Source of the DNA: Pseudoalteromonas rubra
GTDB lineage: Bacteria > Pseudomonadota > Gammaproteobacteria > Enterobacterales > Alteromonadaceae
Assembly: GCF_005886805.2 (NCBI RefSeq)
Contig: NZ_CP045430.1
Span: 248,001 to 312,000, forward strand
DNA: 64,000 bases
Direction of reading: 5' to 3'
Below, one piece after another: positions 9,901 through 17,113 of the stretch. Both the position numbers and the translations under genes were made by a program. Each line of letters opens with the position of its first letter. Position 1 is the first letter of the stretch. The notes below the pieces were generated by a model that did no database searches, was not told where the DNA came from, and saw only the letters and a program-made list of their open reading frames with translations.

Positions 9901-11019
9901 TGCAACATTCAAATCGTAAAACAACTCTGTGTGCGCCGCAGGTTCTGATAGTAACGAAGCTTTTCCCTGATGCATCTCTTTACTATCCAGCTGCAGCACC
10001 GACGGCGTTTTCATTAAACGTCCGCCCGTGGCAAATAAGGTGGTTTCAGCCATGCCATAACAGGGGGCCGTGGCCTCACGACGAAAACCGCAGTGCTTAA
10101 ACTTCTGATAAAAACGCTCAAGGGTACTGGCCCGAACAGGCTCAGCGCCATTCAGTGCACTTTGCCAATGCGATAAGTCTAAGTTTGCTAACTCTTCTTC
10201 TTTAATTGTGTCGACACACAGATCATAGGCAAAATTAGGGGCACTGGAAGTCACGGCTTTGGTCTCGCTCAATAACTTCAGCCACCGCAGGGGCTTTTGC
10301 AAAAACGATGTCGGGTTCATCAGGGCCGCAGGGGCACCAATGTATATAGGATGCAAGATGCCAAAGATGAGCCCCATATCATGGAAATGCGGCAGCCAGC
10401 TGACGATAGGTGTTTGTGCACTGTGACCGAAGGCCAGCTTCATCATTTCTTCGTTGTCCATGATGTTCGCATGACTCACCATCACCCCTTTGGGACTGCC
10501 CGTCGAGCCTGAGGTATATTGCAAAAAGGCCAGATCTTGTGGTGCGATGCGAATATCCTGCCAGGCCATAGGCTCAACCTGCTCAACCCCGTCACTGTCG
10601 GTGGCGATGATAGACACATTACTGAGGCTGGTTTCAGCTTCAAACAGTGGCTGAGCGATTTCGTAAATCTTGCTGCTGGTCAGCGCACCGGTTGCGCCAG
10701 CGTCTTCTATGATGCTCCTCAGTCTATCGGTATTTTGATTCTTTTTTGGCGGGTATACAGGCACTGCCACTATGCCAGCGTATAGGCAGGCAAAAAAGGC
10801 TTCAACAAACTCAAACCCTGAGTTGTACAAGAGCAAAGCTCTGTCACCTCTGTCAAAATAAGTGAGCAAACGTGCTGCGATTTTTCTGGATTTTAAGTCG
10901 AGCTCAGCATAGCTCAGGGAAACTGCCGGTTGGTTATCTTCGAAGAAATACTGATATGCAATGTCATCGCCACGTGTCCGGGCCAATGTCACTAATGTAG
11001 CCACTAAGTCGTTATTCAT
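994..11019 (-). CDS. Hybrid PKS-NRPS: FAAL-ACP-KS-AT-ACP-aminotransferase-C-A-PCP lipopeptide initiation synthase
   Basis: Domains in order, approximate residues: fatty acyl-AMP ligase 1-600 (YTSGSTGSPKG, FHDMGLIFG, A10-like SGKIQR near 573); ACP with LGVDS near 652; ketosynthase 731-1135 (DTACSSS near 892, HGTG and NIGH histidines); acyltransferase 1251-1565 (SHSVGE near 1338, AFHSPLM, typical of malonyl-CoA use); second ACP with MGVDS near 1655; class III PLP aminotransferase 1873-2270 (FDEMITGFR, Lys in YGKIVGGG near 2107); condensation domain 2285-2695 (HHVLYDG near 2409); adenylation domain 2731-3220 (YTSGSTGKPKG, YGPTETTIW, NGKLDR); PCP with CGGNS near 3268. The arrangement is like mycosubtilin/iturin MycA/ItuA: activate a fatty acid, extend by malonate, convert the beta-keto to a beta-amino group, condense with an amino acid. 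The A-domain pocket reads D-I-L-Q-W-G-M-I-W, close to the known glycine code. An upstream in-frame TTG at 11034 is possible; the ATG at 11019 is preferred. No KR, DH or ER is present. Numbers count from 11034. Confidence 0.93.
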   Translation of the reverse strand: MNNDLVATLVTLARTRGDDIAYQYFFEDNQPAVSLSYAELDLKSRKIAARLLTYFDRGDRALLLYNSGFEFVEAFFACLYAGIVAVPVYPPKKNQNTDRLRSIIEDAGATGALTSSKIYEIAQPLFEAETSLSNVSIIATDSDGVEQVEPMAWQDIRIAPQDLAFLQYTSGSTGSPKGVMVSHANIMDNEEMMKLAFGHSAQTPIVSWLPHFHDMGLIFGILHPIYIGAPAALMNPTSFLQKPLRWLKLLSETKAVTSSAPNFAYDLCVDTIKEEELANLDLSHWQSALNGAEPVRASTLERFYQKFKHCGFRREATAPCYGMAETTLFATGGRLMKTPSVLQLDSKEMHQGKASLLSEPAAHTELFYDLNVADNTLTDNQPYYAVSCGSTWHGHTLAIVNPETKQRCADGHTGEIWVKGASVAQGYWRKAEQTKEIFQAHIADDNDGPYLRTGDLGFVHQNELYVTGRAKDVMIFRGKNYYPQDIELTVVEAHVAMDNNGGAAFSYLSEQGEERLVIVQQVKRTAVRKLNEQEVFAAITSAITEQHGITPHEVVLIKPGRILKTSSGKIQRQENKRHYLADTFDVLARSRAQQSTSDKASHSAKNTHYSDIEATLRTVLQEVVGLEVDRQPNSLDVDATFLSLGVDSMKAVRISGELMELHDIELEATVLYEYPSIAQLANHLSQFDSVRERLSAQMPPVSEHPAQQATNSAATQDKREARILTDNMDVAVIGMACRYPQAADLTGYWQLLMDKRDAISVPNAVRQALCPELGQTRLGGYLDNIEQFDAGLFGISPAEARYIDPQHRLLLETSFHAIQSAGMMPAELAGQPVGVYVGISQNDYFNMSNKAQQGNAYLGTGTALSIAANRLSYTYNFTGPSLSVDTACSSSLVALHHALTGIRAGDMPMALVSGVNLILSNEVTDACENAHMLAQDGRCKTFSRAADGYVRSEGVGCVLLKPLAQAMADKDPIYGVLKGSAVNQDGRSNGITAPNGASQQRVIKSALHNAALAAADVQYIETHGTGTELGDPIEVSALAKVYGEGRAPNQPLLLGSAKANIGHLESGAGLAGLIKTLLCLDKGQVPAQLHTAQLNTHIPWQKLPVRVATQAQSWPAQTGQDRLAAVSSFGFGGTNAHVICAQAPAYATQDNKASSQNSGYVLPLSAKSAKSLTELVSRYADTLSTATPQAFDALISQTASMPHFKEARCAFVGENREALVAALKDHAQLTGSADDAQASTRGLVFLFTGQGAQYPDMGKALYESQPVFRDAINECDRLLGDKLGPRLTTVLYSDPSEQYLAQTQWTQVCLFAIEYAQAELWLSRGLKPERLVSHSVGEYAAACIAGVFSLTDAIKLIAERGRLMNALADNGRMVTARCERAQADALVTDIAGQLSVSAYHGESGVVFSGHNSAMDTLCQALDDAGIRHKAINTARAFHSPLMQPMLSEFAELAAQVTYHQPTIPFISSVTGQQEALRLCDPGYWVEQICAPVQFESCIAQLSQSDAYCALELGPKPVLCGLLQENRPAERCEFLHVLHAKGADLPRLLSVQGRLFELGITLDWNQLYADDTQPNVPLPLYPFDHSPYWIAELPIELNTQPDAETTQSQAGHASTTREEAIRHFVLSTLSRLLSMPISDIQTHVPLLEMGVDSLMIMNAVRTYEREFGLEFSVRQFYETLSTVDLLVAYIIEHSDYQCQEAKSTPPSGQGSSNTVLALPAEPTSVSAPNDLVATICREQLQAAASVTNTSAATSVEAVAARQLAMLQGMSGQVGTQPVSTALAATAAPQAVTTQTLAEQSVTQQSEAAQILPGFAQKQITTAASSQSVQKHLASLIERYCAKTPLSKAMVSEHRPHLADCRASAGFRMSSKELLYPVFGQRCEGSRIWDIDGNEYIDITMDFGVNLFGHKPDFVTEALNQQIENGLQLGLASAQACDVAELISELTALERVTFCNSGTEAVMTAVRLARNKTRRNKIVQFEGAYHGHYDGTLAQNAPGGESVEPMCSGVRAGAISDNLVLEYGAESALDAIRAQGSDIAAVLVEPVQSRHPGHQPWAFLHSLRALTAELGIALIFDEMITGFRAHPGGVQAMLGIQADMATYGKIVGGGLPVGVVAGSHEYMDGIDGGVWQYGDTSYPQADTTFFAGTFCKHPLVMASAKAVLSEIKAQGAQLQEAITDKTQYLAQTLNTFFAQQQIPMQIEHFASLFRFRFSQNLDVFFYEMLNRGVFIWEGRNCFLSAAHTEADVKAIIQTVKDSVLALKAAGYFGEPDPTDAQPERFPLTGAQQQLLALALKSEQGAQAYHLQAVLRLSGPLDKTRLTQAIAQLLTDYPLLSYTVDPLTLSHVQLTRQALALTEHECSDKSQSLQTWLTELRYRPFEFGVQPLCRFDLLPCGTHEYVLSISAHHVLYDGLSLQQLMSCIADNYSQADSQATPPAMVHFSAYVEGVKHYLNSEVYQQDKAYWLGKLTPCEALTLPMRSGAGSQESFAVEKRVFTLDALPQIKVLSQSQGCGQFATLLAVYALWLHKLTGQKHIAVGIPVSDRGLLSDSYDPDDLDEHLPGYCTNILPIVAEFTGPLTVGELIKQVQSSLLEAFEHQHLPYSELTHEPVCLPQTLFNLDKVQHLPEFSGLKVSTCTTDTRFGQYELSCNLLCVDGQWTLELEYLSARYDSAMMNSYAQSLITLFASLEPEQTCSHASLLDSETRAQLLAPVSDSPALPLLLDALTEQVAHSAQETALICSGQSLNYEQLQARANQLANYLMAQGVGRDSLVAIALPRRTELLVALLAVLKTGAAFLPLDLSFPQARLQDMLNDSQAAFLLCDELSEAAVAIANTHIDVVDLDARQTEIASYPSTFEVQAISPEQRAYVIYTSGSTGKPKGVEISHGALANLLHTMVKEPGLCRTDCLLSVTTIAFDIALLELFGPLMVGATVLLASDLACSDPNALLELIGQHPVTVMQATPTLWQLLLSARPECVTGLTVWSGGEPLTEILAAQLLSQAKALWNMYGPTETTIWSATTQIFDPDDITIGKPVANTRLIVLSEDATSSADMQPDGVWGELWIGGAGLANGYLARPELTDARFVTYEFDGEHSERLYRTGDRARRLADGRFELDGRLDHQVKLHGHRIELGEIEAQLRKVLSDVDVRVFIKTTAQDQRALCAYAIEQGELAQHWNISALRSALANHLPAYMLPEYLCWLSQWPTTANGKLDRNALTVPDTNYATQTTLCAPNNPVETQILAFYLELLNTEQLGTRHNFFECGGNSVLAMQLISRLNQHFAIRATVGDIFDNPSVMQLAVRVDELVSAGPVTDSQGVERLSNIVSGRDISVALDDQSMTEMDL

Positions 11020-11315
11020 GCCATACCCATACAAGGTTTATTGAGTAAGTTCCTTTGATCAGAACACCTGACTCAACGACCCAGAGCTGGCGACATTAGC
11101 TAGCGCCTCTGCTGGTATTAAGCACAGTTGTCCGATCCGTAAAGTTGGAAAAAACCAATTAATTACATAAACACAATGACAATATGCGACCTCTGCGGCT
11201 ATTGATAACTGCAAAGTCGTATTATCCTGTCACTATGGTTTAAAGGTTAACTAACCGCTTAAAACCGCAAGCCACGCTAATCAACTACACCTTTAACACC
11301 TGAAGAACATAAGTG

Positions 11316-11341
11316 CATGATTAAAAATAAAATTAATCATG
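11316..11341. promoter_or_regulatory. Perfect 9-bp inverted repeat, possible operator
   Basis: CATGATTAA (11316-11324) and TTAATCATG (11333-11341) are exact inverted copies separated by 8 A-rich bases. The spacing fits a dimeric regulator. It lies about 300 bases upstream of the synthase start. No known regulator's site was recognised. Confidence 0.4.
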
Positions 11342-11561
11342 ACACTTTGTATTCGTACAGGCTCAAATTGTTTGTTAGTGTTAATCTGACGGGACGACAA
11401 CTGAACTAAAAATACCATTCCCTAACGTTGTTTTTATCTACTTGTAGCCATTTTATAAACAGCTATAACGCTTCCTGTTTGATGGTTTTCATACTGATGC
11501 TATCACAAAGCACTAAAAAATAAAGCAAAACAGAATACAAATTTAACAAATATGCAACCAC

Positions 11562-11581
11562 ACTTAACTCAAGTGTTAAGT
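11562..11581. promoter_or_regulatory. Perfect 7-bp inverted repeat, possible operator or hairpin
   Basis: ACTTAAC (11562-11568) and GTTAAGT (11575-11581) flank a 6-base spacer. The GGGGG/CCCCC hairpin starts 2 bases further right. A role as operator or as part of a transcript end cannot be separated from sequence alone. Confidence 0.3.
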
Positions 11582-11983
11582 CGGGGGAAGCGCCACCCCC
11601 TTATATCACCTGCGATAAACGCCACATAATCAGCGATGAATGACAAAGCAGGCTATATGCCAAATTTAACGCAGCTGGTTGCATTGGTAAATTACAGTTG
11701 CTTACGTACCCAAAGATAAACCAACCTTACTTCTATGACGCGACGCGTTCAGCCAAAGGAAGTTAATACAAGCTGCTATTTTGCATGAAGTTTAGTTGCT
11801 CTTTTTAAAAACGCATAGGTATCTTGAGCCGGGTGTATGACAATCGTTACAGTCTGACCAAAAGTTAGCAACGCAATGACGAACCTAAAATGAATACACA
11901 GTCACTGGCGAGTTTGCGCCGGATCAAAATATGTCAGTTTTAAATCTCTATACTCGTGGCTAACACCTTCAGGAGAGACTCTT

Positions 11984-13000
11984 ATGAAAGCCGCGCTCGT
12001 TCATGCATTTAAACAACCTTTAGAAATTCAAACAGTACCCAAGCCGTCATTGACCCCAGGTTCAGTATTGGTTGAAATTGCTGCATGTGGTGTATGCCAT
12101 ACAGATCTGCATGCCTGCCACGGAGACTGGCCCGTAAAACCTAAACTCCCCCTAATCCCAGGTCATGAAGGCGTGGGCACTGTCGTAGCAAAGGCCGACG
12201 ATGTGACCCATTTATCGCTTGGAGACAGAGTTGGTGTGCCCTGGCTGCACAGTGCCTGTGGCCATTGCGAACACTGCTTAAAAGGAGAAGAAAATCTCTG
12301 TCCACAGCAACAAAACAGTGGCTATTCGGTCGATGGCGGTTACGCACAATTTACTAAAGCTGACGCCAATTATGTGGTTAAAATCCCCGAAAATGTGCCC
12401 TTCGTCGAAGCTGCTCCCTTGTTCTGCGCGGGCGTAACGACCTACAAAGCACTGAAAGTTTCAGGAGCAAAACCAGGCGACTGGGTGTCGATTGTTGGTG
12501 CCGGCGGTTTAGGTCATCTGGCAATTCAATATGCCAAAGCCATGGGCCTCAATGTCGTGGCTGTAGACAGTGGTGACGATAAGCTTGCTCTGGCTCACTC
12601 TCTGGGGGCTGATATGGTCGTGGATTATACTCAGCAAGATCCTGCCACCACGATACAAGAACAACTTGGCGGCGTTCAGGCGGTAGTATGTACCGCAGTT
12701 TCTAAATCAGCTTTTACGGCTTCTTTTCATAGCGTTAAACGTGGTGGAGTCTGTGTGCTGGTTGGCCTGCCGCCGGAGGAAATGCCAATTCCCATTTTTG
12801 ATACTGTGCTCAAGGGCGTCAGTGTCGTTGGCAGTATTGTCGGTACCCGTCAGGATCTGGTTGAATGCCTGCAATTTGCAGCAGAAGGTAAAGTAAAAGC
12901 CATTGTTGAGACCAAACCACTCGAAGCCATCAATGAAGTCTTTGATAACATGCTTAATAATGACATCACTGGCAGAATTGTTCTGACGCTTGATGAGTAA
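11984..13000 (+). CDS. adhP: Zinc-dependent alcohol dehydrogenase (AdhP type)
   Basis: A 338-residue medium-chain dehydrogenase that should oxidise small alcohols or reduce aldehydes with NAD. Catalytic zinc ligands are visible as C38 in CGVCHTD and H61 in PGHEGVG. The structural zinc site is C92, C95, C98 and C106 in the run CGHCEHC...NLC. The nucleotide-binding glycines GAGGLGHLA lie near residue 165. Length matches the AdhP family (about 336-340). The ATG follows AGGAGA at a good distance. It stands alone, divergent from the synthase operon, and converges on the FAS1 gene. No evidence ties it to lipopeptide synthesis. Confidence 0.93.
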   Translation: MKAALVHAFKQPLEIQTVPKPSLTPGSVLVEIAACGVCHTDLHACHGDWPVKPKLPLIPGHEGVGTVVAKADDVTHLSLGDRVGVPWLHSACGHCEHCLKGEENLCPQQQNSGYSVDGGYAQFTKADANYVVKIPENVPFVEAAPLFCAGVTTYKALKVSGAKPGDWVSIVGAGGLGHLAIQYAKAMGLNVVAVDSGDDKLALAHSLGADMVVDYTQQDPATTIQEQLGGVQAVVCTAVSKSAFTASFHSVKRGGVCVLVGLPPEEMPIPIFDTVLKGVSVVGSIVGTRQDLVECLQFAAEGKVKAIVETKPLEAINEVFDNMLNNDITGRIVLTLDE

Positions 13001-13015
13001 TCACTACATAAAAAA

Positions 13016-13040
13016 GGCGCAACATTAAGGATGTTGCGCC
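13016..13040 (-). terminator. Rho-independent terminator of the FAS1 lipoprotein gene
   Basis: A perfect 10-bp stem GGCGCAACAT/ATGTTGCGCC with a 5-base loop is followed, on the minus strand, by six T. It lies between the convergent adhP and FAS1 genes and may partly stop both. Confidence 0.85.
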
Positions 13041-13070
13041 AAAGCCTCATAGGAAAGGTGAGGAAGGGAA

Positions 13071-15251
13071 TCAATCGACCGCTGTGATCACAGTATCAAT
13101 CAGGTGCACCACACCATTTGCAGTGTAAATATCAACCTGGGTGATATTACTACCTTCTACCTGTAGACCAGACGTGGGTAAGCTCACCTGCCACCATTTG
13201 CCACCAACACCCTGACCTGTTGCATCACCAGGGTTAACGTCTTGTGCGAACATATACAATGGGCGGCCGAGATAGGCAGCTTGCATGCTTCCATCCAGTC
13301 TGGCGATAAGTGACAAGCCCGGAATATTTGCAACCTGTTCCTGTGTCGCAGTCACAGGTGGCCAGTTAGTCGCACACGCATCAACACATTGGCTGTTAGC
13401 AAAAGTCAGGTCATCGTCGAATACATACAGCGTTTTACCTGCCATGGCTGCACCATTGCCAGATACCAGTCTTTGGTTGGTTGCATCATAAGCTACCATG
13501 TCGTTTTCAGTGTTCGCCGTCGACACGAAATCAACCACCTTCAGGTCCAACATATTGGTAGCCAGTGTTTCAACCTGCTTACCGTTTAGGCTATAAGCCA
13601 GTGAAGACGATGCTTCCAGCGGTAATACATGCTGAGTCAGCACTTGTGTTAAACCTGCCTGGTTGGCCAATAAGGCAGTCAGATCTGCCGCCGGGATTTT
13701 CTGGAATGCGCGATTAGTCGGCGCAAAAACGGTGAACTGCTTAGTGGTGTCGGATAGCGCTTCAACCAGATTTGCCGTCTGAAGTGCCGTGACTAAAGTT
13801 GACAGGTCATCTGTTTCAACCGCGACATCCACGATGGTTTTTTCGCTAGCCATTTTATCCATAGGTGGCATGATCACTTTGTCGAGCACATGGATCACGC
13901 CATTATCTGCTTTTACATTAGCAGTGCGAATAACGGCATCATCAATGAACAGCATGCTATCGACTATGCTCAAAGCGCTTTTGTCAGCATTTGCCATAGC
14001 CACCATATTATCTGCAGATGAGGCAATACCAGCTGCCGCATCTGACATCACACTCTGCCCTGCCACAACATGATAAAGAAGAATGTCTTTTAGCTTGTCG
14101 GTGTCTGCGGCTAGCGCATCAAGCGTTTCCTGACCCAAAGCCGCGAAAGCAGCATCAGTAGGCGCAAAAACCGTAAACTTAGTAGTCGGGTCACCCAGTG
14201 TTGTATCCAAACCCGTCGCAGTAACCAAGCTTAACAAAGTATTAAATGAACCAGCGCCTGCTGCGACCTCAGGAATGAGCCCCAAAGATTCAGGTACGCT
14301 GATATTACCCACCACCACGGCGTCCAGTACATGAATGATGCCGTTTGAAGCCGGAATATCAGTTTGAGTTACAGTTACACCTGCAAATTTCAACATGTCT
14401 GTTGCTGCGTCGATCGCGACGCTCTGCTGGTTTTGCTCAAGCGTAGTGGCATTTTTACCGTTCAGTGACATAGCCGTCACTGAATCCACTTTGCCCGCCA
14501 CAATGTGCTGCTTAAGAATGCTACCCAGCACGTCAGGGTTTGCCAGTAAGGTGTTAATGGTTGCTGTACCCAGTGCTGCAAAAGCGGCATCTGTTGGAGC
14601 AAAAACAGTCAAGTCATCGCTGCCGGTGAGTGCACTGGTCAAGCCCGCTGTTTCGACCGCTTTTAGCAGGGTCGTAAAGTTGCCTGCTTGTGTCGCCACC
14701 TGTGCAATATTTGCTGTTGATGTCGCATCACTCGGCGGCATTAAAACAGCATCAATAACGTGGATCACGCCATTATCGGTCATTATGTCGGTTTGTGTTA
14801 CTGTCGCCGTGTTAATGAGCAGGTTGTCGCCCGACAACGACAAGGCAAGCTTTGCACCGTTAACTGTTTCAGTAGTCTGCCCGGCTAAAGTAAGCGCAGT
14901 TTCAGCTTTCACTTCTGACGCAAGGACATGATAGGTGAGTATTTTGCTCAGGGTATCAGGGTCTGCGAGCAGACCGTTGATGGCCTCTTCTCCTAATACA
15001 GCAAAGGCGGCATCAGTAGGAGCGAATACAGTAAAAGTATTTGCGGTGTTGTCTAACGTAGCCGTCAGGCCTGCAGCGTCAATAGCCGCTACCAGTGTGT
15101 TAAAGCTGCCAGCAGCCTTAGCAGCATCATAAACCGAGTTCTCTTCTGGTGGTGTGACGACAACTTCGTTATCATCGTCGGAACAAGCCGTAAGCAAGGC
15201 CAGGGTACTTATAAACATTATTTTTATCAGTGCTTTCACGTTCTTCTCCAT
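13071..15251 (-). CDS. FAS1 (fasciclin)-repeat lipoprotein with nested secreted-repeat domain
   Basis: The protein starts with a lipoprotein signal (MEKNVKALIKIMFISTLALL, then TAC). It carries four FAS1 units, each with the TVFAPTDAAF-type first box and the NGVIHVIDAV-type second box. FAS1 domains usually mediate adhesion at the cell surface. In the fourth unit the first box (VFAPTNRAF, near residue 519) and the last box (NGVVHLIDTV, near 727) are separated by extra sequence. That extra part resembles two copies of the secreted repeat of unknown function (Lipoprotein_15): TLYVFDDD near 619 with CVDACATNWPP, and PLYMFAQD near 677 with GGKWWQV. Residues are counted from an upstream GTG at 15281. 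The start is uncertain: an in-frame ATG at 15266 and the GTG at 15281 also exist, and none has a strong ribosome site. The cell location is probably the outer membrane. Confidence 0.88.
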   Translation of the reverse strand: MEKNVKALIKIMFISTLALLTACSDDDNEVVVTPPEENSVYDAAKAAGSFNTLVAAIDAAGLTATLDNTANTFTVFAPTDAAFAVLGEEAINGLLADPDTLSKILTYHVLASEVKAETALTLAGQTTETVNGAKLALSLSGDNLLINTATVTQTDIMTDNGVIHVIDAVLMPPSDATSTANIAQVATQAGNFTTLLKAVETAGLTSALTGSDDLTVFAPTDAAFAALGTATINTLLANPDVLGSILKQHIVAGKVDSVTAMSLNGKNATTLEQNQQSVAIDAATDMLKFAGVTVTQTDIPASNGIIHVLDAVVVGNISVPESLGLIPEVAAGAGSFNTLLSLVTATGLDTTLGDPTTKFTVFAPTDAAFAALGQETLDALAADTDKLKDILLYHVVAGQSVMSDAAAGIASSADNMVAMANADKSALSIVDSMLFIDDAVIRTANVKADNGVIHVLDKVIMPPMDKMASEKTIVDVAVETDDLSTLVTALQTANLVEALSDTTKQFTVFAPTNRAFQKIPAADLTALLANQAGLTQVLTQHVLPLEASSSLAYSLNGKQVETLATNMLDLKVVDFVSTANTENDMVAYDATNQRLVSGNGAAMAGKTLYVFDDDLTFANSQCVDACATNWPPVTATQEQVANIPGLSLIARLDGSMQAAYLGRPLYMFAQDVNPGDATGQGVGGKWWQVSLPTSGLQVEGSNITQVDIYTANGVVHLIDTVITAVD

Positions 15252-15594
15252 CAAGGTGGTCAACATTCGAGCAATACGCACCCTTGTGAAACAAAGATCA
15301 AGAAAATTTAAAAAACTTTAAACATGTCGTTTTAAGTTTCGAACAAAGTTTGTGCAGTCGGTCGATAAAACACGCAAATGCCGTTCATTTAAATTGCGGC
15401 GTCTGGGTAAAAATAAACCAACATTGATAGAATGACAGGCCCGATATAGCGCCAGTTGTTGCAACTAAAGTGCACTGTAATTAAGGTGTAATAGCGTAGC
15501 AATTAACATAAAAATAAACTTAAGGACATCAGTAGTAAATATATTAATAGCAATACTGTCATTAGTAATGATGCACAAGCCAAAGGAGATAACT
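15252..15594. other. AT-rich divergent promoter region
   Basis: About 340 bases between the FAS1 gene (leftward) and the XRE-AAA regulator (rightward). No credible gene is seen. The right end holds the AAAGGAG ribosome site of the regulator, 7 bases before its ATG at 15595. Confidence 0.5.
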
Positions 15595-17005
15595 ATGAAC
15601 ACTTCCAGCCACGGAAGAATTGCAGTAAACAAAACAACTCTGCGTTTGCTGAGAAAAAAAAGCACTTAGCCGGGAGAAACTCGCTCAAGAGTGCAATAAC
15701 GTTTCAGTTTCCACAATAAAGCGCGCGGAAGCGGGAAAGCAAGTACTATGTCGTACCATACAGAACCTCGCCAATTACTTTCAGGTAAGTATCGATACAC
15801 TTATCGGTGATAATGATGCACCTCCCTGGCTCTATCGTCATTTGGTAAAAGATATGCCTAACCCCTGCTACGGCAGAGAATGGGAGCTAAACCACCTTCA
15901 TTGCATACTTAACTATGCACTCGACAACTCGGCATTTAAAATCGTCTATTTACAAGGGATGACAGGCGCCGGAAAATCCAGATTGCTGGCCACTTTCGCA
16001 TCACAATTGGCCTCAGCAGGTAAACGGTGCCTTGCTTTTTCCTATACAGCTCCTAACGATAGTAGCGCACCCACTTTCTCGATTCCTTGTTTTATTAAAG
16101 CACTCATGTCTGTCACTGAATTGGCATCGAGTCGTGACATTCGTCTGAAAATAGACCTGATAGCCAACAATGTGCTTTGTGCATTACGCCTGCGTCAGCG
16201 GTTAGACAGCAATTTGAATCGGGGCGAAACGGATACACTCTCCATGCTCTCTGAGTCCCGACTTAAGTGGTTAGATAAACAAATTGCTCAAAGCCTGATT
16301 GCCTATGCCAATCACAAAGGTGTTGTTGCGATTATAATTGACGACGCACATAATTTACCGACCAACGCACTTGAGTTCATTCGCCTGTTTACGTCGTGTA
16401 ACACACCACATGCAGTCACTTTCATTATTGCATCCCAGCAAAAACATGCTTTTATTTATCCGCCAAAGTGGCTGGATCATGCTCACATAATCATTCTTAG
16501 ACCATTAGACCCAGATGCCATGGCTCAATTAGCAACCCACATATTACGCTGTCAGGGCAAGGAGCCCCAAAAACACAGAGAGCAAACTGCCGACGCAATA
16601 AAACGTGCGCAAGGTAACCCCTATTTTCTGAAGCAGCTGTTGTCAGACTCAGATCCGCTCAACGCACTCCCTAATGCGTTACAACAGTTTGCCCGCACCT
16701 GTTTAAACGCAATGCCTTGCGAAGTAGCCAGAACACTCAAATTTGCAGCTAGCCTGGGACAGAGCTTCAACACGCACCAGTTGCAACAGTTCAACGACAA
16801 TGAGCAGATCCGTGCACCACTCTGTGTATTGCACAAAATGCTCTGTAGCGGACTAATCAAACAAAGTGATGAGCACTTTTATTTTATACACCCACTTATT
16901 CAGGAAGCACTCAAAAGCCAGACGAAGAGTACTGATTTCAGTTGGTACACCTACCCCAGGCATCATCAACCCGATAGACGTCCCAATAAAGTGACCAGTA
17001 ACTGA
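15595..17005 (+). CDS. XRE-family HTH plus AAA ATPase regulator, split by a frameshift in an A8 tract
   Basis: A strong ribosome site (AAAGGAG) precedes the ATG at 15595. That frame gives the first helix of an XRE DNA-binding domain (TTLRLLRKK) and hits TAG at 15667-15669. Moving one base forward in the run of eight A (15654-15661) enters a frame that stays open to 17005. That frame at once supplies the rest of the HTH (LSREKLAQEC, VSVSTIKRAEAGK, LCRTIQNLANYF). It then continues into a P-loop ATPase with Walker A GMTGAGKSRLL (near 15960) and Walker B VVAIIIDDAHNL (near 16330), similar to MalT/AAA_16-type domains. The full product would be about 470 residues. The split is either a sequencing error, a recent inactivating indel, or use of slippage on the A tract. 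The target of the regulator is unknown; an ATPase-HTH relative follows directly. Confidence 0.72.
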
Positions 17006-17055
17006 CCCAAAATCGGTTCACATAAAAAACTACATTTTCCTTGACGACACGGCAT

Positions 17056-17079
17056 GCCATCCAGCCTTCGCTGGATGGC
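17056..17079 (+). terminator. Strong hairpin between the two ATPase regulators
   Basis: GCCATCCAGC and GCTGGATGGC form a perfect 10-bp stem around CTTC, followed by TTGTTTATA. It should end or attenuate transcripts of the upstream regulator before the next gene. Confidence 0.65.
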
Positions 17080-17113
17080 TTGTTTATACAGAACCTGAAA
17101 ACAAGGAAATATC

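Larger units (their letters stand above)
11020..11983. other. Long AT-rich intergenic region between divergent synthase and adhP
   Basis: About 960 bases with no convincing gene. It must hold the promoters of the megasynthase operon (leftward) and of the dehydrogenase (rightward, with AGGAGA just before its ATG). It contains two perfect inverted repeats, listed separately, and a GGGGG/CCCCC hairpin at 11583-11600 with no T-run. The length is unusual for this compact window and suggests complex control of the synthase. Confidence 0.6.

Noticed and set aside
11583..11600. GGGGG/CCCCC hairpin as a terminator
   Set aside because: No T-run follows on either strand, and no gene ends nearby.
14395..14931. 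178-codon plus-strand frame opposite the FAS1 gene
   Set aside because: Its repetitive Val/Ala/Ser/Thr composition mirrors the FAS1 repeats on the other strand.
13071..15251. FAS1 repeats as a DNA tandem-repeat array
   Set aside because: The units are similar only at protein level and have diverged in DNA; they are ordinary domain repeats.
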